NCBI GenBank assembly: GCA_024275615.1
Contig: JAJRYU010000325.1
Location: 1 to 7,506, forward strand
Source: Planctomycetota bacterium
GTDB taxonomy: Bacteria > Planctomycetota > GCA-002687715 > DRQF01
Reading direction: 5' to 3'
Length of the DNA stretch: 7,506 bases
The position numbers were made by a program, and so were the translations under genes. How positions within the stretch are numbered: the first letter of the stretch is position 1; each line of letters opens with the position of its first letter. Below the pieces are notes generated by a model. The model did no database searches. It saw only the letters and a program-made list of their open reading frames with translations, and was not told the origin of the DNA. Of this stretch, positions 1 through 5,144 are shown piece after piece.

Positions 1-292
1 CGGCCACCCCCGTGGTCTCGATCACCACATGATCCACGGGACCGAGTTTGGCAATCTCTGCCAAAGTGATGGGCAGATCTTCATTCAACGAACAACAGAT
101 GCAGCCGTTATCGAGTTGAACGAAGCTCTCTTCGGTCTCAAGGAGAGCCGCATCAACGCCAATCTCGCCGATTTCATTGACCAAAACCGCGATCTTCTTG
201 CCGTGATCTCCTCGGAGAATTCGGTTCAAAAAGGTGGTTTTTCCACTGCCAAGAAAACCCGACAGCACGGAAACAGGAATTAGATCGGCCAT
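1..292 (-). CDS. CobW/COG0523 (G3E family) P-loop GTPase, N-terminal part
   Basis: This is the first 97 residues of a metal-handling GTPase; the 3' part lies outside the window. Reading the minus strand from the ATG at 292 gives a Walker A motif GFLGSGKTT at residues 12-20, a switch-I-like stretch NEIGEIGVDAALL (39-51), the family-defining metal-binding motif GCICC (63-67), and ETTGVA (92-97), matching the ETTGLADP segment that follows strand beta-4 in the family. COG0523 proteins couple GTP hydrolysis to delivery of zinc or cobalt, or of other cofactor metals, to client enzymes in the cytoplasm; the client cannot be told from this fragment. The start is supported by a GGAG at 301-298, 5 nt upstream. 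It is transcribed divergently from the bacilliredoxin gene. Many members are Zur-regulated, and a palindrome lies in the promoter region, but the regulator is unknown. The family call is firm; the metal is not. Confidence 0.93.
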   Translation of the reverse strand, partial: MADLIPVSVLSGFLGSGKTTFLNRILRGDHGKKIAVLVNEIGEIGVDAALLETEESFVQLDNGCICCSLNEDLPITLAEIAKLGPVDHVVIETTGVA

Positions 293-465
293 GTGGGCTC
301 CATTAGGGCAGAGAGGCTCAGGGTATATTATGCCCGCCTATTGCTCCAAACCAAGCTTGGGCGTGACCTTGGCGCAATCTGGAGAAATCGCCATGGGGTC
401 CGGTTTGGCATTAACCAAGCAATAAGTTATTTATCAGGCGTAAACGACAGACAAAGGATGACCCG
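293..465. promoter_or_regulatory. divergent intergenic region between GTPase and bacilliredoxin genes
   Basis: The 173 bp between two divergent starts must hold both promoters. For the plus strand, TTGGCA at 405-410 (5 of 6 to the -35 consensus) lies 17 nt before TATTTA at 428-433, a weak -10. For the minus strand, CATAAT at 332-327 is a good -10 with only a weak -35. The region also contains a perfect 10-bp palindrome CCAAGCTTGG at 351-360 and a 7-bp inverted repeat CCAAACC (346-352) / GGTTTGG (402-408). The promoter assignments are by eye and tentative; no other gene is seen here. Confidence 0.45.
321..335. promoter_or_regulatory. 15-bp imperfect palindrome, possible operator
   Basis: GGGTATATTATGCCC has dyad symmetry around its central base, with six of seven arm positions matching. 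It overlaps the CATAAT candidate -10 of the GTPase gene, where a repressor dimer would block RNA polymerase. COG0523 genes are often controlled by zinc-responsive regulators, but this sequence is not a clear match to a known Zur box. Its role as an operator is inference. Confidence 0.3.
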
Positions 466-876
466 ATGTACGATGAAATGATGGTCGCGCCAATGCGCGC
501 TGAAGTAGCAGACCTGGGCGCGATTGAAATGAAAACCGCTGCCGAAGTTGACAGTGTCTTGAAAGACGCAGCCGAGCCCGTCTTGGTCTTCGTGAATTCC
601 GTGTGCGGCTGCGCTGCTGGCGGAGCCCGCCCAGGACTAACCCTGGCCATGAACACCGAAAAGAAACCAAAACTGGCGACCGTGTTCGCTGGCAATGACA
701 CCGAAGCCACCCAACGCGCCCGCGAATACTTCCTGGGATACCGCCCGTCCTCGCCCCAAATCGGTTTGATCAAGAACGGCCAGTGTGTGGCAATGATGGA
801 ACGCCACGACATCGAAGGGCGCCAACCTGCACAAATCGCAGAAGTGCTTCAGTCGATGTTTAACGAGCACTGCTAA
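466..876 (+). CDS. BrxA/BrxB (YphP/YqiW) family bacilliredoxin
   Basis: A 136-residue cytoplasmic thioredoxin-fold protein matching the full length of the bacilliredoxin family (about 140 residues, DUF1094). The diagnostic block NSVCGCAAGGARPG (44-57) carries the CGC active site, Cys47 and Cys49. The family C-terminal half is also present: VFAGNDTEAT, REYFLGYRPSSPQI, RHDIEGR and a terminal Cys (FNEHC). In Bacillus these proteins remove bacillithiol from S-bacillithiolated proteins; homologues occur in lineages without proven bacillithiol, where the thiol partner is unknown. The ATG at 466 is preceded by AAAGGA at 453-458 with 7 nt spacing, so the start is well supported; it ends with TAA. It has no signal peptide. 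It is divergent from the GTPase gene and converges on the large peptidase-like gene 82 nt away. Family assignment is confident; the redox partner is not known. Confidence 0.93.
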   Translation: MYDEMMVAPMRAEVADLGAIEMKTAAEVDSVLKDAAEPVLVFVNSVCGCAAGGARPGLTLAMNTEKKPKLATVFAGNDTEATQRAREYFLGYRPSSPQIGLIKNGQCVAMMERHDIEGRQPAQIAEVLQSMFNEHC

Positions 877-958
877 GCCCGCATTTTCACGATCTTGCGG
901 CAGTTGAACATTCAAGGCAATGCAGTCGAAAACTCTCAGAGGTTTCGGTTGCTTGCCT

Positions 959-3883
959 TTATTTCATCTCTTTGCTTTTGGGCCTCGGTTCCCGCCGAGA
1001 TTCTGCGCGAGCGAAAGCTCTCACCTTGCGCCCTAGTTCTTCCGGCGACATGCCGAGTGCTTTCTCCGCCGACCAACTTCTTGACTTGCCTTGATAGAAC
1101 TCGGCGACAAACTTGAGCAACTCCTTGCGATACTTGCCACCCTCCCCCCGCATCAAGAAATGACACAAAGCTGCCGACTGCGAATAAAACACATTGACCG
1201 GGCTCTGGTTGACCGTCAGCCCAACCATCCAATGCAACTTCACCTGCAGATCCGGTCGTGGTTCACCGGAGAGTTCCAACAGATGGGCATGAGACATGTT
1301 AAGCAGAGTCCCCCAGTCAATGAGCTGCTTGTCTGCAGCGTTCGCGACGACATCTAAGGAACGAGCTCGTGGGTTGTCACGATTAAACGTGCGCATCTCT
1401 GGGTCAAAGATGTAGTCGGAGACCATGTCGGCGAACCCTTCCACCACCCAAACACCTCTATTGCCAAAAATACTGCGTGCTGCATCTCGTGTGGAAAAAA
1501 GAGGGCAACGCTCGAAAGTCCAATGGTGGGTGAGCTCGTGGACAAACGTCCCCAGCAAGGCCTCTATCTCTTCTGGAGAATCGGGTAGGTAGAGTCGCGT
1601 GATGTTCTGTTGCTGATTATAGAAGCCAAGGGTGTTGGCGATCTGCCTCATGCCACGAGATTTGCCGTAGGCAATGTAGTCCTTGCGGGTAGGGAACAGG
1701 TGGATAACAAGAGGGCGCCATTTCGATCGTTTCCTCGTGCCATCGGAGAAGGTCTCTTCCAGTGCATCGCACACGGTCTCACCAAGGGCCAAGCAACGCA
1801 CGACTTGCGAAGGATTTTTGAGCGGAGTCAGAACAAGCAAGCGCTTACTGCGCACACCTAAGATGTCTTTGCGCCATGTATGTTGGGTTGCCCCTACGAG
1901 TCCCTCATCCCACGAAGTAGCCTTGGCGTCGGCCTTCGGCGGGTTGATGATCTTGATCTTGGTCTGACTTGCCGCCACCACGAAATCGAGCCAAGCGGCG
2001 GGATTGCTGAGCTGGCCTTTGCCTTGGACTTCCTTGGGTAACCAAGAATTCACCAGTTCGGCGGCCTCTTTGTGTCCAGGGAGATCGCGCAACAAGACGG
2101 TCAACAGCTGTACTTGCAGGGACTTGGGCGTGTCCGCAGGAAAATTCTTGATGCGGGTCCAAACCCTTTCACGAATCATCTTGAGCCCGGCTTTTTCTCT
2201 GGCCTTTGCCTTGGTCACCAACTTCGGCTTCAGCAAGATCTTGCGGCGCTTGCGCAATGTCGTGAGACGTTTGCGAAACTTGGCGATGTTCTTTTCATCG
2301 GCACCATACGCGGAAGCACGACGCAAGTAGAAATCCGTCAATGTCGCGTCGTTGCTCTTCAGAGATTCAATCACGACTTTCTCATAGAGCTTGGCCAAGT
2401 CAAGATAGTCCAACCTGGTTAACCCTAAGAGCAGAAGTGAATCGTTGGGCGCCATGACAACGTTCGATTTGTCATCTTCAAGAACAAGGAGCTGATCAAG
2501 ATCGTATTCCTTCTTCTTACCGTTCCTGCGGATCTTCGTCAGGCGCTTTTTCGCCACATCAAATTCGATCTGTCCTTCAATAGTCTTACCGTTGCGCAAG
2601 ACTGCACGTCCGCTATCAACAAGTCCTTTGGGCGGGCCGAATCTTCGTGAAGAACGGTTGCTCCAATAGCTGGGATCACGCATGACGCGCAACTCATGGT
2701 GGTCATTGGCGGTAAAGAGCATGCCTCCCTTGACTGGAATCGCCGAGTCGAAATCGCGATCGCCTCCTTGGCGCAGCATGCGCAGATCATTCACACGAAA
2801 GGCACAGTCATTCACCCAGATCACGTTACGGCACAAGATGCACGCTGTCTTCTTTTTGGTAAGCAAGTCGGCACGATCGCTGGCTGATATCATTTCTCGA
2901 AACACGCTGCGTCGTTCATCATAAAGAATGATGCCGTCACGAGCGGCCCTGATACCCCCGCGAAATAGAGCGGTTCTGCCGTGCAGAACGGCGGTGCCCG
3001 TCATCTTCACCTCGGTGGATTTCGCAAGCGACATGGTCTTGCCACTGCCGTGTTTGGCAAAAAAAACAGTGTTGGCCTTCTCATCCGAAAGCCGTGAAGA
3101 GAAAGGACTCGCCAACCGAACGGCTACGAGCTTCTGCCCCACTTGAATGGCACCACAAAAATCTATGCCAGGTTTGGGCGTCGGGCAACGAATTCCAGTT
3201 TCAACTTGGGAAATCTGCTTTCCGCTGACGGCGTCGAAGACTTTTAGCTCGGCGCTCCAACGGGAATAGTCAACCACGAATACGTCCCTGTTGACGATCG
3301 CAAGTTGACCGCGAAATCCGCCGGTAATCCGCCACCGGTTCTTGCTGTGCCCCAAAGTACGAGCGAGCAAATCATCACCAGCCGTGATGTAGATCGATCC
3401 TTTGTGGACCAAGAAATCCTGGACGATCCCTGGCAAAACCAAACGTTGACCACGACTGATCCTCGTGTAGCCAATGCGCCAGAATCTGATTTCCTGGGCG
3501 TCTGTTTGGATAGCAATCGTGCGGCCCCAAATGCTCATCTTGCTGGCCTTGGCACATGGGAAATCTGCGCTCTTCATCAAGATGGCGCCATTATCAATGT
3601 CAAGAACCTTGATGATGGCTCTAGCCTTCGGCATCTCCTCCAAGACCACGAGATGTTGATCCCAAACCAAACTGGGAACGAGAAAGCGTGCCGGTGAGCG
3701 ATAGATCCAATCTTCAACGAGTTGGCCTGCTGACGATTTTGCCAAGCTCAGGCCACTGCGGGACCCGCTTCCTCCTTGGCAATACCACCGGTTGCGGGGA
3801 GCTGCCACGGAGAGCAGCTCCGCTTCTTGAGCCCCGAGAGCAGGAGCCAGACTGGCCAAGAGCAAAAAAAGGAAACGCATCAT
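959..3883 (-). CDS. large exported protein: N-terminal propeller-like region plus C-terminal HExxH gluzincin-like peptidase domain
   Basis: A 974-residue protein with a signal peptide (hydrophobic 3-15, cleavage near ALGA-QE, about residue 18-19). Residues about 30-410 consist of repeated short strands with alternating hydrophobic pattern and phrases such as IKVLDIDNGA and LKVFDAVSGK, resembling PQQ/WD-like beta-propeller blades. Residues 426-470 form a small basic beta-rich segment (GRAVLRNGKTIEGQIEFD), followed by a helical, Lys/Arg-rich region at 490-620. The C-terminal domain carries HELTH (His782, Glu783, His786) and EGFAD with Glu815 as the likely third zinc ligand, then an SQSAALCHFL helix, the pattern of DUF1570-type gluzincin-like proteins. 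All catalytic residues are present, so peptidase activity is plausible but substrate unknown. Two adjacent ATGs exist (3883, 3880); a GGA at 3889-3887 is better spaced for the second. There are eleven cysteines, so disulfides are possible. It lies downstream of the selenoprotein gene on the same strand, but a hairpin separates them. Confidence 0.85.
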   Translation of the reverse strand: MMRFLFLLLASLAPALGAQEAELLSVAAPRNRWYCQGGSGSRSGLSLAKSSAGQLVEDWIYRSPARFLVPSLVWDQHLVVLEEMPKARAIIKVLDIDNGAILMKSADFPCAKASKMSIWGRTIAIQTDAQEIRFWRIGYTRISRGQRLVLPGIVQDFLVHKGSIYITAGDDLLARTLGHSKNRWRITGGFRGQLAIVNRDVFVVDYSRWSAELKVFDAVSGKQISQVETGIRCPTPKPGIDFCGAIQVGQKLVAVRLASPFSSRLSDEKANTVFFAKHGSGKTMSLAKSTEVKMTGTAVLHGRTALFRGGIRAARDGIILYDERRSVFREMISASDRADLLTKKKTACILCRNVIWVNDCAFRVNDLRMLRQGGDRDFDSAIPVKGGMLFTANDHHELRVMRDPSYWSNRSSRRFGPPKGLVDSGRAVLRNGKTIEGQIEFDVAKKRLTKIRRNGKKKEYDLDQLLVLEDDKSNVVMAPNDSLLLLGLTRLDYLDLAKLYEKVVIESLKSNDATLTDFYLRRASAYGADEKNIAKFRKRLTTLRKRRKILLKPKLVTKAKAREKAGLKMIRERVWTRIKNFPADTPKSLQVQLLTVLLRDLPGHKEAAELVNSWLPKEVQGKGQLSNPAAWLDFVVAASQTKIKIINPPKADAKATSWDEGLVGATQHTWRKDILGVRSKRLLVLTPLKNPSQVVRCLALGETVCDALEETFSDGTRKRSKWRPLVIHLFPTRKDYIAYGKSRGMRQIANTLGFYNQQQNITRLYLPDSPEEIEALLGTFVHELTHHWTFERCPLFSTRDAARSIFGNRGVWVVEGFADMVSDYIFDPEMRTFNRDNPRARSLDVVANAADKQLIDWGTLLNMSHAHLLELSGEPRPDLQVKLHWMVGLTVNQSPVNVFYSQSAALCHFLMRGEGGKYRKELLKFVAEFYQGKSRSWSAEKALGMSPEELGRKVRAFARAESRREPRPKSKEMK

Positions 3884-3896
3884 GGATCCGAAGCCT

Positions 3897-3931
3897 GAAT
3901 GAAAGAAAGTGACCTTGGGGCCCTTAGGTCA
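3897..3931 (-). terminator. hairpin with U-rich tail after the selenoprotein gene
   Basis: On the minus strand a 6-bp stem UGACCU (3931-3926) / AGGUCA (3915-3910) with a 10-nt loop AAGGGCCCCA starts 8 nt after the TAA at 3939. It is followed by the U-rich run CUUUCUUUCAUUC. This resembles an intrinsic terminator or attenuator between the selenoprotein and the large peptidase-like gene, whose ATG is only 13 nt beyond the tail. The stem is short, so termination may be partial and the two genes may still be co-transcribed. Confidence 0.42.
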
Positions 3932-3938
3932 TACAAGA

Positions 3939-4943
3939 TTAACGCTTTCGAATCTTAAGAGCGTGCTTGGTGAGTTCCGCCTTGATCGTGGCCTGTTCCT
4001 TTGCATCGAGATTCTTGGCCGTCTTGGCGATCATTGTCATGAACCAATCGATTTCGCCATCCGTCACTGGACAACCAATGTTACCTTGGGGTCCATCACT
4101 ATTCACAAGCTGCTTCAAGTCCGGGGTGACAATGGTAATCCAAGGAATCCCCCCGGTTTTGCCCCTGAGCTTCAAAGCGAGGGACGCCCCGTTCTTCATT
4201 TTTTCGGTGTCAATTTTCACATCGATGTAATCTTGAGCGATAAGAGACTTGACCTGTTTCTTGCCGAGGAACTCCTCAAGCAGACCACAGTAACCTCACC
4301 ACGGAGCCCCCAAGTGCACCAGCAGGTTCTTGTTTTCGGCTTTGGCGCGCGCCTGGGCCTTCTTCAATACGTCAACAGCATCAAGCTTCTTGACAGGTTT
4401 GGCCTTGGGTGCCTTTTCCTTAAGCAAAGTGGTGATAGCGCGGTCCAATTCGCTATTCGCAAGATCAGCGAAACGCAGCTTGCCAGCACGATCAATCAGG
4501 TAGTAATCCGGAAATGAATCAACTTTGAAGGCTTCCGTTGTCTTGTCACCAAGATCTGCGGCGACCGGATAGGGGATACCTTTTTCTTCTACGAACTTGG
4601 CCATGGCCCCAGCACCCCGGGTCGTATGGATGCCAATAATGACGAGTCCTTGGCTAAGGTACTTCTTGTGGAGCTCAATCAGATGCGGCACGGCACCTCG
4701 GCACGGAGGTCACCAGGTGCCCCAAAAATCAAGCACCACGACTTTTCCCTTGAGCGAGGCGAGGGTGATGTCCTTTTGTGCATTCAACCACTTGCCCACA
4801 TTGAGTTGAGGCGGGACTTTGCCCTCCAGAGGGTCCTTTCTTTGGCGCGCACTCACGTCACCTTCGCGTTTGAAATCGTCTTTTTGAGCTGTGGCGAATC
4901 CAGCGAGGATTGCCAAGCACAGCACCAGCAAAGAAATTCTCAT
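3939..4943 (-). CDS. exported tandem thioredoxin-fold selenoprotein with two UxxC motifs (UPPC and UGYC)
   Basis: This 335-codon frame is open from ATG 4943 to TAA 3939 except for two UGA codons, read here as Sec78 and Sec216. Residues 1-19 are a signal peptide (cleavage near ATA-QK). Domain 1 (about 40-175) is TlpA/ResA-like: VVVLDFWGTW, then U78-P-P-C81, then RGAVPHL, with cis-Pro145 in SFPDYYLID. A Lys/Ala-rich linker (175-205) leads to domain 2: LLVHLGAPW, then U216-G-Y-C219-G, with cis-Pro267 in GGIPWITIV and a GNIGCPVT segment near 287. In both domains the UGA replaces the N-terminal nucleophilic Cys and the resolving Cys is kept, the usual position of Sec in UxxC redox proteins. It probably acts as a periplasmic disulfide reductase or isomerase. 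GGGAG at 4955-4951 lies 7 nt before the ATG. SECIS-like hairpins follow both UGAs. A decayed gene is unlikely, because both stops are UGA, both fall at catalytic positions, and no frameshift is seen. Confidence 0.88.
4262..4282 (-). promoter_or_regulatory. candidate bacterial SECIS element for Sec216
   Basis: On the mRNA, UGC-(U)-UGAGG pairs with CCUCG-GCA: eight pairs including one G-U, with a single bulged U, closed by the loop AGUU. The apical loop is 23-26 nt after the UGA at 4298-4296, and its second base is G. Bacterial SECIS elements are coding-region hairpins just downstream of UGA with a G among the first loop bases, so spacing and loop fit. Pairing was found by eye; SelB binding is untested. 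Confidence 0.6.
4296..4298 (-). other. in-frame UGA, predicted selenocysteine codon (Sec216)
   Basis: The codon lies between TGG (Trp) and GGT-TAC-TGT (Gly-Tyr-Cys), so the product reads W-U-G-Y-C-G. It occupies the first Cys position of the WCGYC/WCGPC thioredoxin active site. Downstream sequence continues as thioredoxin fold to the natural TAA, which a true stop here would remove along with the resolving Cys219. Confidence 0.85.
4681..4698 (-). promoter_or_regulatory. candidate bacterial SECIS element for Sec78
   Basis: On the mRNA, AGGUGC pairs with GCAUCU (six pairs, one G-U) around the loop CGUGCC. The loop is 18-23 nt after the UGA at 4712-4710 and has G as its second base, as expected of bacterial SECIS elements. 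A competing structure exists: GGCACCU just upstream of the UGA (4721-4715) can pair fully with AGGUGCC (4698-4692), enclosing the UGA in a 16-nt loop. Which fold prevails is unknown. Confidence 0.55.
4710..4712 (-). other. in-frame UGA, predicted selenocysteine codon (Sec78)
   Basis: The codon follows TGG (Trp) and precedes CCT-CCG-TGC (Pro-Pro-Cys), giving W-U-P-P-C-R. It replaces the first Cys of the WCPPCR motif typical of TlpA/ResA-type thioredoxins. The frame upstream carries the signal peptide and first strand, and the frame downstream carries the rest of the domain, so a genuine stop here would leave neither half functional. Confidence 0.87.
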
Positions 4944-5144
4944 TGATCATCTCCCAAAAGCCACTGACCGTGATCTGTGATTCTACACTTTTTTGCGCCC
5001 TAAAGTGAGAGTAAGAGCTCCTTGTTTGTGGGAAACCAAGTCATAGCAGAGGCTTGGGTTACGTGACTCCAGTTTTTCTGAAACATCCAGGAATCTCCCG
5101 AGTTCAACTCAACAGGACCTCTGTTTTGTATAGTCACAGGACCA
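4944..5144. promoter_or_regulatory. divergent intergenic region between selenoprotein and second peptidase-like gene
   Basis: This 201 bp gap separates two divergent starts and holds no convincing gene. On the minus strand, TAGAAT at 4985-4980 is a good -10 (5 of 6) that would give a leader of about 30 nt for the selenoprotein mRNA; no strong -35 is seen. On the plus strand, TATAGT at 5129-5134 resembles a -10 but lies only 10 nt before the ATG, so the transcript would be almost leaderless if it is used. A short imperfect inverted repeat AAACCAAG (5033-5040) / CTTGGGTT (5053-5060) lies between them. Confidence 0.4.

Noticed and set aside
411..812. 133-codon minus-strand open frame opposite the bacilliredoxin gene
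   Set aside because: The opposite strand encodes a full-length, well-matched bacilliredoxin; this frame is a shadow.
879..900. CCGCA / TGCGG hairpin just after the bacilliredoxin stop codon
   Set aside because: Only 5 bp with a 12-nt loop and no U-tract following.
914..959. Inverted repeat AAGGCAA / TTGCCTT between the convergent bacilliredoxin and large peptidase-like genes, with a small CTC/GAG hairpin inside
   Set aside because: Stem of 7 bp with a 32-nt loop and only a modest U-rich stretch after it; too weak to call a terminator.
3909..4517. 202-codon plus-strand open frame opposite the selenoprotein gene
   Set aside because: It lies antisense to the second thioredoxin domain and linker, spans the UGA site, has no recognisable domain, and its composition is that of a reverse-complement shadow.
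3939..4943. Reading the UGA-interrupted gene as a pseudogene or as three separate small genes
   Set aside because: Both interruptions are UGA, both sit exactly at the nucleophilic Cys position, the frame is intact for 335 codons, and the fragments would each lack essential thioredoxin-fold parts or catalytic residues.
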